64,000 nt of DNA from a virus, in IMG/VR virus record IMGVR_UViG_3300010430_000018, positions 1 to 64,000 of that record; one strand, written 5' to 3'. Position 1 is the first letter of the stretch. The number at the start of each line of letters is the position of its first letter. The position numbers and the translations under genes were made by a program. The notes beneath the pieces were generated by a model, which was given only the letters and a program-made list of their open reading frames with translations, searched no databases and was not told the origin of the DNA. Below are positions 43,633-53,104 of the stretch, piece by piece.

Positions 43633-45624
43633 TTAAAATAATTTTAACTGATTATTGTTGACGGTGATAATACTATTTATCTCAGACTCTATAGCTTGCA
43701 TATAATAAGACTTATTAATTTTATAGTTTTCCCATTTAGGTTCTACCTCCATCTTATTAAATATAGTTTGTAACCACTGGCCTGATTCTAATTGTATTTC
43801 TCTACCATCATTTTTATTTACTTTAATTACTTTTTTACCTGCAGTAGATATAAAATATCTATTTATCTTTTGTAATTCATCTTCTACAAAAGAACCATCT
43901 TTTAAATATCTTGCTACTTGTTTCCAATCTCCTTTTGATTTTCCACCAATACAGTAATCTAAGATGTTTTTATTTTTATCTAAATAATCTTCTGGTAATA
44001 CATCATGTACAAAGTAATAGTAAATTGCTTTAGGTATAACTAACTTTGATTTATTCTTGTGTAATTGTAAATTATAAAAATCAAAACGTCCCTTTAGCTT
44101 TACAGGAGCAAAACTAAATTTGTCTTTGTCTACCTTATATAAATAATGTGGTTGACTTTGTTTTAGCTCTCTCCATTTAGTAATATCTACCTCTACAAAA
44201 TTGTTTACACCAATGTAATTATTTACATCAGCAAGTACAAGTTTTTGATATTCATCATGTTCAAGATTGAGATTCGTCTTATCCTCCCATTCTTTACATA
44301 TTTCCATATATAAATCAATGTGCTCTCTAGGTATTATTGTTTCAACACCATCTGTATTTTGTAATAAAGCAACAGCACCTGGAATTCTTTCCATTATCTG
44401 TTCATATAACATCATAAGAGTCAACTGACCATTAATAGTTATACGTAAACAAAGCTCAGGATCATAGAAAAAGCTATTAATATCATTGCTAAGACCAAAA
44501 GTAGAGTTAAGTATAATCTTATATACATAATTCATTGGATTGCTCTTAGGGATCTTCTTACGCTCTTCAAAGAACCATTCATACTGATTACAAAATTCTT
44601 CTTTGGGAAAGTGGCCAGGTGACCATTTATTTTTAATAGCTAGATTAGGATAAAAACTAGTAACATCAGATGATAGTATCACAAGATCTTCAGAGCTTTC
44701 ATATATACCTTTCTTTGCTGCACCGTGTGCACCACCTAAACCAAAATGTGTTTTAACACCTTTATAATCTATTTTATATTTAAAACTACCTTTAAGATTG
44801 CTAGCATTAACTTCTAATGCATTAAATCTAGCATGTAGAGACTTAAATTCATCTGACGTAAACGATACACAAGGTAAAATTATATCTGATACTTTTATTG
44901 TATCTCTATGTGTTCTCATTTTCCTTAAATCTCTTTTAGGAATATTAAGATTTTGAGATAGATAGTAACCAAATATTTCTTTACTAATTCTTGGCTCAGA
45001 GGCACTAAACATATTTATATTATATGTCATTGTAAGCTCTTTTCTAAGCCCTATTTGTGATTTAGATCTATTATATATCTCTTTAGTTGATCTAACATCA
45101 TTGATACAGTACTCAAGAATAGTATTAATCTGTTCTTGTGTAGTTATCTCTGTCTCATGATGAATAGGCATATCAAGAATGTTTTCCCAATCCATACTAT
45201 ACTGTATCCATTTAAGACTAGAGCGTTTAGCCGGGTTGTCCCAATGATGCAATTTAAAAACATCTATTTGACCAATCTTCATTTTCCATTGTGGATAATC
45301 ACTAAATTCTTTTTTATTAGATTTTTGAATACAAAGTTGAGCATATCTATAAATAACATTAGCAACCTCACAACCACTGAGATCTGACCAATCTTGATGA
45401 TTATCTATTATATAGTGAGTGACTTGACCATCAAAGGCCAATCCGTTATAGGATATATGCCACTCTTTGTTATTAATATTATCTTCTAAAAAAGATATGA
45501 AATCATTTATATCATTACGCAGGTCATGTATAACAAAGACTTTAGTTTCCGTAGTCTTATAATGTTCAAATACCCCTGTAAAACAATTCTTTAATGTTTC
45601 ATAATCCATTACCCAATGTCTCAT
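43633..45624 (-). CDS. Family B DNA polymerase with 3'-5' exonuclease
   Basis: 663 aa; phage replicative polymerase. Exonuclease motifs: DYET (Asp7, Glu9), SYNGLAFD (Asn60, Asp65) and CINDVRSTKEIY. Polymerase motif A SDVTSFYPN at about 320, motif B KIILNSTFGLSND at about 370, motif C QNTDGVE at about 423. Motif C has Asn where most family B enzymes have the first Asp (DTDS), while the metal-binding Asp in TDG is kept; I recall NTDG-type motifs in phage polymerases. No protein-priming TPR insert was identified. At 663 aa it is small for the family. Near-continuous with SET and DUF3820 genes downstream. Confidence 0.85.
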   Translation of the reverse strand: MRHWVMDYETLKNCFTGVFEHYKTTETKVFVIHDLRNDINDFISFLEDNINNKEWHISYNGLAFDGQVTHYIIDNHQDWSDLSGCEVANVIYRYAQLCIQKSNKKEFSDYPQWKMKIGQIDVFKLHHWDNPAKRSSLKWIQYSMDWENILDMPIHHETEITTQEQINTILEYCINDVRSTKEIYNRSKSQIGLRKELTMTYNINMFSASEPRISKEIFGYYLSQNLNIPKRDLRKMRTHRDTIKVSDIILPCVSFTSDEFKSLHARFNALEVNASNLKGSFKYKIDYKGVKTHFGLGGAHGAAKKGIYESSEDLVILSSDVTSFYPNLAIKNKWSPGHFPKEEFCNQYEWFFEERKKIPKSNPMNYVYKIILNSTFGLSNDINSFFYDPELCLRITINGQLTLMMLYEQIMERIPGAVALLQNTDGVETIIPREHIDLYMEICKEWEDKTNLNLEHDEYQKLVLADVNNYIGVNNFVEVDITKWRELKQSQPHYLYKVDKDKFSFAPVKLKGRFDFYNLQLHKNKSKLVIPKAIYYYFVHDVLPEDYLDKNKNILDYCIGGKSKGDWKQVARYLKDGSFVEDELQKINRYFISTAGKKVIKVNKNDGREIQLESGQWLQTIFNKMEVEPKWENYKINKSYYMQAIESEINSIITVNNNQLKLF

Positions 45625-45639
45625 ACTTTCATAACTTAT

Positions 45640-45837
45640 TTATTTAATAATTTCTACTTCAGCCCATGCTACTAAATGTACTACTTCATTATCACTATTA
45701 GTACAATAACTATACATTCCATCTACATGGCTAAAATTTAACACTTCTTGCTCTTCAATATTTTGAGCAGCGGGAGGTGTTTTAATATCTCCTAATACTC
45801 TGATTTTACTATTTCTAGGTACATCGTATAATTTCAT
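45640..45837 (-). CDS. Small conserved-looking protein, 65 aa
   Basis: Start placed at MKLYDVPRNSKIRVLGDIKT, just after the upstream stop; an ATG 12 bases earlier would overlap. The sequence has strand-like segments (FSHVDGMYSYCTNSDNEVVH, LVAWAEVEII) and resembles short beta-barrel phage proteins with a VPRNSKIRV opening, though no family name comes to mind. It precedes the polymerase by 15 bases. Confidence 0.55.
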   Translation of the reverse strand: MKLYDVPRNSKIRVLGDIKTPPAAQNIEEQEVLNFSHVDGMYSYCTNSDNEVVHLVAWAEVEIIK

Positions 45838-45838
45838 A

Positions 45839-46135
45839 TTACTTATCATTCAAAAGATTTTCATTATTATAATTCTCAATTGCTGTAACTTTTGCATCAC
45901 TTAAAAGATCCATGATACAATCATAAATACTTTCTACAGCCTTTAATTGATCAGGATCTAAAGATTTATTAATCTCTTTATCATATCTTTCAACAGCATT
46001 AATTACTTGTTTAACTCTGTATTTAGCTTTATGTTTATGAAGAAATTGCAAACCATGTGCAGTTTCTGACATGCATTTATTTAATGCAAATAATATATTT
46101 ACTTCTAATGATTCCTCAGCAGTTAATTCAGTCAT
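45839..46135 (-). CDS. Helical protein of unknown function, 98 aa
   Basis: Start set at the ATG giving MTELTAEESLEVNILFALNK; the frame extends to a TTG at 46156, but that lies in the terminator stem tail. The protein is all helical with charged residues (KQVINAVERYDKEINKSLDP) and has no known motif. First gene after a strong terminator, and upstream of the polymerase in its operon. Confidence 0.5.
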   Translation of the reverse strand: MTELTAEESLEVNILFALNKCMSETAHGLQFLHKHKAKYRVKQVINAVERYDKEINKSLDPDQLKAVESIYDCIMDLLSDAKVTAIENYNNENLLNDK

Positions 46136-46154
46136 ATTATTGTTTATTAGTGCC

Positions 46155-46180
46155 AAAAAAAGCCCAAATCAATGGGCTTT
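46155..46180 (-). terminator. Strong intrinsic terminator
   Basis: Minus strand AAAGCCCA-6-base loop-TGGGCTTT followed by a run of T. An A/T run on the other side would let it work in both directions. Ends the transcript of the gene 46212-46631. Confidence 0.75.
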
Positions 46181-46211
46181 CTTTTTTAAGTCAATAGAGT
46201 CAACCAATGAA

Positions 46212-46631
46212 CTATTGACCAGGTAGTATAATATTAGATTTTTTAGTTTCTTTTAAATCAACATTTAAGAATGAACTATAATCAAATTGTTCTGCATTTA
46301 CTGCAAACATATTAATAAATAATTCAATATCATTTTTATCTTGTAAATAAAATTCTGAAAAAGTATCAACAAGTCTTCTTTCTTCTTTATGGGTTTTACC
46401 GGTTTGTTGATTTGGAGCTTTTAATCTTACAGGTTGACCTGTATCATCTAGTTTTGGTACCATGTGGTATGATTGTTTCATAACCTTACTGATAACTGCT
46501 AATACGCCTGATGATGGGTCAAACATAGCTTCTACATATGGTGAGTCAATACTCACTGGAATAAGTGTAAATGATTTTGCATTTCTGAATGCTGAATTTA
46601 CCAGCATCATATTTTGTCCTATTTGTGTCAT
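46212..46631 (-). CDS. Phage protein of unknown function, 139 aa
   Basis: MTQIGQNMMLVNSAFRNAKS and on, with repeating strand-like segments (FTLIPVSIDSPYVEAMFDPS, GVLAVISKVMKQSYHMVPKL) and a polar C-terminus ending NIILPGQ. No domain recognised. Last gene of the recombination and exonuclease transcript, followed by a strong terminator. Confidence 0.55.
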   Translation of the reverse strand: MTQIGQNMMLVNSAFRNAKSFTLIPVSIDSPYVEAMFDPSSGVLAVISKVMKQSYHMVPKLDDTGQPVRLKAPNQQTGKTHKEERRLVDTFSEFYLQDKNDIELFINMFAVNAEQFDYSSFLNVDLKETKKSNIILPGQ

Positions 46632-46642
46632 TGGTTTAATTT

Positions 46643-47218
46643 TTATTTAGCCAAAGATATGGAACTTTTTTTTAATAATTGAAAGATTATTTGACTATTA
46701 TCTATTAAAGTTTCTTTTTCTAAGTCTGGTGGATCACATACTTCGTATGTGTTTTCTATTAATTCCACATCTACCCCTAACTCATCAGCATATTCTTCAT
46801 GTGCTGTGTCTGGAGATAAAAATCCTTTTACGTATGATGAAATCTTTTCTTGTGATCCAAAGAAATCAACTATATTAATTTTACTATTTAATGATAGTTT
46901 AGAATATGAACCTTTAATAAAATGCTCAAAGTCATATCTCAATGATTTATAATCAAATATAAATAAATGTCTATTATCATTTAACTCAATATAATCTTCA
47001 AACATTGTGTGATTTTGAAGATAATTAAAAGAAAACTTTCTAAATTCAGGGGTCATTTTTGTTTTATATTCACACATGAATTTATTATCATCAAGAGCAA
47101 AAACATTATCCCATGCAATATAAGTTTGCACGGGAACATGTGTTACGCCTTTCCTAATCTTTAATAAAGGATATAAAAAGACTTTGCTCTTTTGAAAATA
47201 ATCTGTATAGACCCCCAT
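46643..47218 (-). CDS. Conserved-looking phage protein, 191 aa
   Basis: Begins MGVYTDYFQKSKVFLYPLLK then IRKGVTHVPVQTYIAW. I recognise the opening (YFQKSxxFLYPLLxI..G....P..TY..W) from hypothetical proteins in Bacteroidota phages. No catalytic motif. Begins 1 base after the exonuclease stop. Function unknown. Confidence 0.6.
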   Translation of the reverse strand: MGVYTDYFQKSKVFLYPLLKIRKGVTHVPVQTYIAWDNVFALDDNKFMCEYKTKMTPEFRKFSFNYLQNHTMFEDYIELNDNRHLFIFDYKSLRYDFEHFIKGSYSKLSLNSKINIVDFFGSQEKISSYVKGFLSPDTAHEEYADELGVDVELIENTYEVCDPPDLEKETLIDNSQIIFQLLKKSSISLAK

Positions 47219-47219
47219 A

Positions 47220-48206
47220 CTATAATTTAATCTTATTTACTAAGAAATCATAGGGTAAAGAAAAGTTTCTTTCTTTATAATGATAGTCAGCAGTTTTTAA
47301 CGTACCACTTAAACCACTGGCCCACTGAGCCATAGTTTCCTGTGAAACACCAAATACATAGACTTGATTGTACTTATCAATTACTATAAAATTAAATATA
47401 AATGTATATTCATCTGCATCATCTCCAAGAGAATCATAGACTAATTTACTGTAAATAGCGGCCTGCAACCAATAGTTATAAAAGTCAACACTATCTCTAA
47501 AATCTACAATTGTTTTACCAGATGTTTTTAAATCACATATTGTTACTGTTTTTGATTCACTATCAACAGTATAATAATCTATATAACCATGTATTCCAAA
47601 AGGGTAACCTTCTAATTCAGAAGATAAATACTTTTCTGCATGTGTAGTTATTGGATCTAAATCAAAATCAGTTTGTTCATTTTTAAATAAACTCATTACT
47701 TCATCATTAGATTTTATAACTTCCGCTTTAGCTGTACAATCCTCTAAAGTATCTTGATTCACAACATCAACATTACTATTAGATAAAAACTTCCAATATG
47801 GTTCATTATCTTCTGTTCTTATCTTAGCTATTCTTGACTCATCTGCTTTAAGAGATTGATATAAGTTTAAACTTTTTAATGAATCTAATATAATAAAGTC
47901 ATCACATTCTTGTAGCGTTGGTGCATCTGTTACTAGTGACATATCTTTTAATACCTTTCTAACACTATCTGATGGTGCTTTACCGGGTACTACGTTAAAC
48001 TTTTTATTTAAGTTCTCAGGTTCAAACACTAAACAATGTACAAGCTTACCTTCTACTAAATGTTTATCAGTTCTGACCTCACGATCTTTTAATATATAGT
48101 CCTTATAAAATAAGGATGGTGAAAATAATAATCTATTAAGAGAAGAGTAGCTAAACCTAAATGGTTTAGCATAAAACTCCTCTTCTTTTTGCAAGTCTTT
48201 ATTCAT
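47220..48206 (-). CDS. RecB/Cas4-like exonuclease (PD-(D/E)XK)
   Basis: 328 aa. Motif order: RFSYSSLNRLLFSPSLFYKD (the S-x-S-x-L start of this superfamily), HLVEGKLVHCLVFEP, GIHGYIDYYT at about 205 and TICDLKTSGKTI at about 222, then NYWLQAAIYSKLV, the Q-x-x-x-Y helix. These are the hallmarks of the RecB/Cas4-type nucleases used by phages as recombination exonucleases. With Sak4-like recombinase and SSB-like protein in the block, it likely makes single-stranded ends for annealing. Overlaps the unknown 370-aa gene by 8 bases. Confidence 0.75.
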   Translation of the reverse strand: MNKDLQKEEEFYAKPFRFSYSSLNRLLFSPSLFYKDYILKDREVRTDKHLVEGKLVHCLVFEPENLNKKFNVVPGKAPSDSVRKVLKDMSLVTDAPTLQECDDFIILDSLKSLNLYQSLKADESRIAKIRTEDNEPYWKFLSNSNVDVVNQDTLEDCTAKAEVIKSNDEVMSLFKNEQTDFDLDPITTHAEKYLSSELEGYPFGIHGYIDYYTVDSESKTVTICDLKTSGKTIVDFRDSVDFYNYWLQAAIYSKLVYDSLGDDADEYTFIFNFIVIDKYNQVYVFGVSQETMAQWASGLSGTLKTADYHYKERNFSLPYDFLVNKIKL

Positions 48207-49311
48207 CTATATGTTTTTGCATTTCTTCTTTTATATTTAAACAATCAATTGGCATTTTAAATACTGCAGCAGTATCTCCAATTATAGAACCTAATATATT
48301 TTTGTATAAACGTTCTCTTGTTTTATTTAAAACAAAGGTAGTTAATTTTTCATCTTCTATCAATAATTGTATATACTGATTATATGAATGTATTCCTTCA
48401 CTTATACCGCCTTCATATTTTTTCATCCTTTTTCTGAATGATTTAACATTAACTGACTGCCAGTTTGAAGAATCTTTAAACCAATCATAATGCCAATAGT
48501 ATAAGTAACTTACAACATTGAATGACTTATTTATATTACAATTTGCAAGCATTTCTACTGCAAGTGATCTACTATCTCTATCTCCTGATGTAATCATTTG
48601 TTTAATAGTTTCAAACTCATCATCACTTATTTCAGCAAGCCCTTCATCAATTATATCAGAAACTTCAGTATCAAATATAATTTTTTCCGGGTTTGTATTC
48701 ATAATATCATCTAAAACTGGAATCATATCTTTTTTAATATATACAATTCTGTTGCTACGATGATCTGGAAATTCAAATTTAGAAACTGTAAGTTTAGTAG
48801 ATGAATTATAACTCCATGGTCTTTCTATAATTAACATACAGTCTTTAGGTAAACCTTCTACTATTTGCTTTACTTTAGTATAACCACTCTCTGATAAAAG
48901 TTTTTCTTCTACAAGATGTTTAAAGAATTTAAAACCTATTGTAAATGGATAACTTTTATCCCAACTGGTTTCTAATAAACTTTCAAAATACTTTGTTGAT
49001 ACAATTCTATAATCAGCAGTATCAACTTTTCTTGTAACTTTTAGATTATATTTATCCTTTAGTAAGTCAACTTTTTGTGTTGGTAAAGTTAATTTGGGAT
49101 ATCTATATATATTTTTATCTTGAAGATTTATTACATTATTATTTTCTGGTAATAAATGTTCTCTAATAAAAGATCTAGTTATATGCCACCCTGCATTATC
49201 CGCTACATAGTTTCCTAATTCTTTTACAGTAAAGGCTGAACTATTAAATTTTTTATCTGGAGTGATACATTCATCATTTGAACTTAATTTTATTTTATAT
49301 AATTTTTGCAT
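48199..49311 (-). CDS. Unknown 370-aa protein, possible paralogue of its neighbour
   Basis: No known domain recognised. An N-terminal part with helix-turn-helix-like AFTVKELGNYVADNAGWHIT is followed by a mixed region with DTADYRIVSTKYFESLL, an acidic helix (FDTEVSDIIDEGLAEISDDE) and a C-terminal helical region. By eye the segment MITSGDRDSRSLAVEMLANC then NINKSFNVVSYLYYW aligns with QLNSHGDDKALALKIIPTID then YKNNYHLLWQF in the next gene, and DTADYRI with YELADLI. The two may be diverged copies. Located between exonuclease and the MoxR/VWA pair. Confidence 0.6.
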   Translation of the reverse strand: MQKLYKIKLSSNDECITPDKKFNSSAFTVKELGNYVADNAGWHITRSFIREHLLPENNNVINLQDKNIYRYPKLTLPTQKVDLLKDKYNLKVTRKVDTADYRIVSTKYFESLLETSWDKSYPFTIGFKFFKHLVEEKLLSESGYTKVKQIVEGLPKDCMLIIERPWSYNSSTKLTVSKFEFPDHRSNRIVYIKKDMIPVLDDIMNTNPEKIIFDTEVSDIIDEGLAEISDDEFETIKQMITSGDRDSRSLAVEMLANCNINKSFNVVSYLYYWHYDWFKDSSNWQSVNVKSFRKRMKKYEGGISEGIHSYNQYIQLLIEDEKLTTFVLNKTRERLYKNILGSIIGDTAAVFKMPIDCLNIKEEMQKHIDE

Positions 49312-49317
49312 TTTTTT

Positions 49318-50352
49318 TTATTTTAAATATTTCTGATATTCTTTTTTTACAGCTACCTTGAATGTATAAAGATCTCTATTCTGAATGCTTATTTCTCTTC
49401 TGACTATTGGTTCTAAATATCTGAAAGTTGTTTTGCATAATTTATCATTTTCCTCTAACCATAGTATCATGTCTTGTGCACATTTACGACTTAAGGAATT
49501 AAATTCAGATGCTTCTATCCAATATTGTAAATCTTTATCTCTATTGTCTGCATATGTTATAAAACTACAGTCTTGTGCAAACTGCCATAACAAATGATAG
49601 TTATTCTTATAGTCAATAGTTGGTATAATTTTAAGAGCTAAAGCTTTATCATCACCATGCGAATTTAACTGAGCCTTAAGATCACTAAATAGTTGTTCGT
49701 CAAGAGTCATTTTAGTTGCAGAAGCATGAAGTACTGTTTCAGGATCAATAACACTTACATCTGTGGTGTCAATAATATGAGCTATACTTAATGCCATACC
49801 TGTAATCATCCAAACATCATATAAACTATCATTAATGTCTAAATCATAATATCTTACTTTATCAGTTAACTTATTAGTTATTATACATTCTTCTCCTGAA
49901 TTATAAATTTGTAATTCTAAAGATTGAGTTGCTGATGCTCTTCCATTAGTAGTTTCATAATTCCATAACTTATTCATCATTAAAGTAGAAGGAATATTCT
50001 CTCCATTTTCTAATCTATAACTTGCTATGTCGTCATGACCTATAATTAAATCTGCTAATTCATAATCATTTGTTACAGATATACCTTGCTCTTTGAGAGC
50101 AGCTTTTAATCTATCTTGAGATACACTACACTTAGGTAATATAAAAGCTTTCTTTTTTGTTCTAAAAGTTTGTTCATCTTCTGTGGGAACAGTTAATATT
50201 CTATATATTTTATCATATGTTTTTTCATCTTGAGTACATAATACTTTACTTACCCCTGAAGTAGAAAGGACACCATAAATAGTGTCCTGTTCTAAATCAA
50301 AGTAAGATAAAGCAGTAAGATCAAGATTTTGATATACTGATTTATTTGCCAT
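49318..50352 (-). CDS. Unknown 344-aa protein beside the MoxR-type ATPase
   Basis: No recognised domain. Alternating hydrophobic strands and helices (NEYELADLIIGHDDIASY-like segment ELADLIIGHDDI, MITGMALSIAHIIDTTDVSV) suggest a globular fold; a middle segment resembles the adjacent 370-aa protein. Starts 1 base after the AAA gene stop, so translation is coupled. Gene order VWA, AAA, this, 370-aa suggests a multi-part assembly in which the two unknown proteins could be substrates or adaptors. That is inference. Confidence 0.6.
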   Translation of the reverse strand: MANKSVYQNLDLTALSYFDLEQDTIYGVLSTSGVSKVLCTQDEKTYDKIYRILTVPTEDEQTFRTKKKAFILPKCSVSQDRLKAALKEQGISVTNDYELADLIIGHDDIASYRLENGENIPSTLMMNKLWNYETTNGRASATQSLELQIYNSGEECIITNKLTDKVRYYDLDINDSLYDVWMITGMALSIAHIIDTTDVSVIDPETVLHASATKMTLDEQLFSDLKAQLNSHGDDKALALKIIPTIDYKNNYHLLWQFAQDCSFITYADNRDKDLQYWIEASEFNSLSRKCAQDMILWLEENDKLCKTTFRYLEPIVRREISIQNRDLYTFKVAVKKEYQKYLK

Positions 50353-50353
50353 T

Positions 50354-51625
50354 TTATTTCATTGTCATTTTGATAATCTCTGGAATCATCATTAGTTTAT
50401 TAAACTTTTTCTTATTACCATTAAATATGGTGCGTACAACTAAATACTTAAGATCATTAGTAAAGTAATCTAAAGTACATAGAGACTTAAGTCTATCAGT
50501 AATTTTTTGTGTTATAGTATTATCTTTAGAATATACTACAGCATAATTACCAAGTCTTGTTGCCAATGTAGCAGCAATATCTGCACGGTAAGTATCATCT
50601 TTACCAATACAACCTCTAAGTTCACCAAGTATATAAGATTCATTTTCATGTGATAACAAATCTTTAGGTGTAACTAACTTATCTAACTTATTATTAATAA
50701 AGGTTGTAAACATAGAAGCAAAAGAATCACCAACACTACCTTCTCCAATCATTTGGATCAGAGATAAATTATCTTCAAAGTTGTCAAAACTAGATATAGC
50801 ATTAAAGAACGTTGTAATGGATCTTGCATTTGTTTCTTGTGTTACTAACTCTGGATGGAGCAACAGGAAGTTAATACATCTTGTATCAATTCCTGCACCC
50901 TCAGCCCATTGTGCCCATACATTAACATCAAACTTTAAGTTAGCGGTTACATATCTAGTCTTCTGTGCACTATCTACACTGTTAACCATATAGTCTCCAT
51001 TATCCGGGTTTGCTGTCAAAATTATGTGCCAGTCTTTTGGTAATGTCCATGAAATATAAGATTGTCTATCAATTAATTCCATAACTGCTTGAATAAATCT
51101 TGTATCAGCACGGTTCCAGTCATCTAGTAATAAGATACCACCGGCCTTTGCATCAGCAATCCATTCAGGAGCACAATAAGACATTCTATTTTTACCTGTC
51201 ATTTTATATCCATTTTTAAGATACTCTTGTACGGCAAGTTCATCTACCCACATCCCTACTTTTTTAGTAGTAGTAGTAGACATATTTGCTAGACTTGTAC
51301 CAGCCGCTCTCTGTGCTGCAGTTACCATAGATAAATCATCTATTTTCTTTGCAGGTACAGTTTTTTCTTTATACATCTGAAATTGACGTACAGGAAAACC
51401 AACAAGATCACCTAACTCTTCTATCTGAGCTAAGTTTAATTTTACAAACTTTAGATTATTTTCTTGAGCTAACTCAACAATTGTAGAAGTTTTACCAATA
51501 CCTGATTCACCTACAACTTCTACTGATACAGAGTTTTTATTCTCATCTTGCAAAAATCTATTGTTTTTTATTATGTGATTTATAAATCCTTTTAATTCTG
51601 TTACGTTTAAATTTACTTGTGCCAT
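50354..51625 (-). CDS. MoxR-type AAA+ ATPase
   Basis: 423 aa. Walker A GESGIGKT at 39-46, Walker B GILLLDDWNRAD at 163-174, sensor-1 HIILTANPDNGDY, and an arginine-rich AQKTRY, all typical of the AAA_5/MoxR branch. MoxR ATPases usually work with a VWA-domain partner to remodel protein complexes or insert metals. The partner gene lies 6 bases upstream. Similar AAA/VWA pairs are known in some phages and in bacterial chaperone systems; the target here is unknown. Confidence 0.8.
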   Translation of the reverse strand: MAQVNLNVTELKGFINHIIKNNRFLQDENKNSVSVEVVGESGIGKTSTIVELAQENNLKFVKLNLAQIEELGDLVGFPVRQFQMYKEKTVPAKKIDDLSMVTAAQRAAGTSLANMSTTTTKKVGMWVDELAVQEYLKNGYKMTGKNRMSYCAPEWIADAKAGGILLLDDWNRADTRFIQAVMELIDRQSYISWTLPKDWHIILTANPDNGDYMVNSVDSAQKTRYVTANLKFDVNVWAQWAEGAGIDTRCINFLLLHPELVTQETNARSITTFFNAISSFDNFEDNLSLIQMIGEGSVGDSFASMFTTFINNKLDKLVTPKDLLSHENESYILGELRGCIGKDDTYRADIAATLATRLGNYAVVYSKDNTITQKITDRLKSLCTLDYFTNDLKYLVVRTIFNGNKKKFNKLMMIPEIIKMTMK

Positions 51626-51631
51626 TTTCTA

Positions 51632-52795
51632 TTAATTTAATTTAATTTTTAATCCTGGTAATTCTTCATTTATTTCAGATACACTACTATGAACCCATAA
51701 AGTGTTCTTAGGACAGTCATCTGGAGAATATGCTTCACCATCTGTTAAATATATAAGAGCTGTATATTGCCCTTTTTTTTCATTATAGTGATCAATAACT
51801 GGTTGGAAGCTTGTTCCACCACGACCATGTATTTCCCAATCTTTTTTTGGATTGAATTCTTTCACGCTTTTCAAGCGAGTATCACACTGTGCAACAGTAA
51901 TCTTATGACCCGTCTTATGCATATGCGTAAGTTCACTAAAGAATTCTTTTAGCTCATCATTATTTACAGATCCACTTGTGTCAACTCCAACAAGTATATG
52001 ATTTTTAAACTTGATTTTAAGACCAGGATTAGCTGAGTAACGTTTGTTATACTTACGTCTCAGCTTTTTAGTATATACTATACTTGAATTCCCAACAAAT
52101 CTTCTTAAATAACCTCTCCAATCAAATTTAGGTGGCTCAACATGTAAAAGCCTATGTATGATATCAGCAAGTTCACCGGGTATATTACCACATTTTTTTT
52201 CTGTTTGCTCTGCTGTATCTTTTAACTGATGCTCAATTTGTTTTTGCATAAGTTTCTTATCTGCTTCAGGTAGCTCATCAAATTCCTCCCATGTACTATG
52301 ACAATAAGGTGATTCACCATTCATTTGGTTCATCAAATTATCAAGAGATGGACATGTACCATCTTCTTTAGCTTGTAAAAGTAAATTATAATATACTTTT
52401 GTACCTGCTTTAGTAGGAAGTTTTAATTCAGGAAAACTACTCAACAATAAACCTCCCTTAGGAAGTTTACTTTCCAGTATGTACTGGTTAATCTCTAGAT
52501 CTGCAGCTATATTAAATAATTTATGATCAGAGTATAAGTCTCTCATTATTAAATGACCAAATGCAATATGCAATAGCTCATGTTTAATTAATCCAAATCT
52601 GTGATCCTCACTTAAATTAATATAGAACTCTGGATTTATAGTCAATTGTATACCAATACCATGTTTACTTACACCTGCTGTAGGTATACGTTCACTATAT
52701 TGTTTGTTTATACCAATTAAAAAGAGCCCGTAAAAGGGCTCAGTAAATATTAAAGTTTTAGTTGTTTTAGCAACTTGATCTTGTATATTAATCAT
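51632..52795 (-). CDS. VWA-like metallopeptidase (DUF2201-type)
   Basis: 387 aa. N-terminal zinc-peptidase motif HELLHIAFGH (His72, Glu73, His76, His81), followed by a DLEINQYI helix. The C-terminal half has a VWA-like domain with the metal-site motif GVDTSGSV at about 265 and LTDGEAYSPDD near the end. This two-part build is that of DUF2201-type VWA metallopeptidases paired with MoxR ATPases. Probable task: ATPase-driven handling of a protein target; whether the peptidase is active is unknown, though the ligands are intact. Confidence 0.75.
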   Translation of the reverse strand: MINIQDQVAKTTKTLIFTEPFYGLFLIGINKQYSERIPTAGVSKHGIGIQLTINPEFYINLSEDHRFGLIKHELLHIAFGHLIMRDLYSDHKLFNIAADLEINQYILESKLPKGGLLLSSFPELKLPTKAGTKVYYNLLLQAKEDGTCPSLDNLMNQMNGESPYCHSTWEEFDELPEADKKLMQKQIEHQLKDTAEQTEKKCGNIPGELADIIHRLLHVEPPKFDWRGYLRRFVGNSSIVYTKKLRRKYNKRYSANPGLKIKFKNHILVGVDTSGSVNNDELKEFFSELTHMHKTGHKITVAQCDTRLKSVKEFNPKKDWEIHGRGGTSFQPVIDHYNEKKGQYTALIYLTDGEAYSPDDCPKNTLWVHSSVSEINEELPGLKIKLN

Positions 52796-52796
52796 C

Positions 52797-53102
52797 TCAT
52801 TTATTTTTAGTTATTTGTTTAAGTATTTTATGATATATATCATTTGCTTTATCAAAAGCCATATAAGCAACTATATTATTACTATATAAAGTTTCTATAT
52901 GAATGTCCATTTTAACAGCATCTATAAAATACTTTCTATTATCAAATACTAATGCTTTACACATAAGTAAATCAAGTAGTTCTTTTTCTTTATAGTTACT
53001 ATTATTATATATTTGACAAGCCATAGCTTGATCATCAGGTAAACCGTTAAACATTTCAACTAACTTAAAAAACTCTTTCTCTGTTATAATGTTTTTTGCC
53101 AT
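52797..53102 (-). CDS. Helical protein of unknown function, 101 aa
   Basis: MAKNIITEKEFFKLVEMFNG then LPDDQAMACQIYNNSNYKEK, an all-helical protein with TPR-like spacing and a final helix FDKANDIYHKILKQ. No family recognised. One base upstream of the VWA peptidase gene and 2 bases after RusA, so it belongs to the same transcript; it could be an adaptor for the VWA/MoxR pair. Confidence 0.55.
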   Translation of the reverse strand: MAKNIITEKEFFKLVEMFNGLPDDQAMACQIYNNSNYKEKELLDLLMCKALVFDNRKYFIDAVKMDIHIETLYSNNIVAYMAFDKANDIYHKILKQITKNK

Positions 53103-53104
53103 AC

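Noticed and set aside
45136-45387. 83-codon rightward frame
   Set aside because: Lies fully antisense to the DNA polymerase exonuclease region, with no motif or coupling.
46136-46156. TTG start for the 98-aa helical protein
   Set aside because: It would begin in the tail of the terminator hairpin; the ATG at 46135 is clean.
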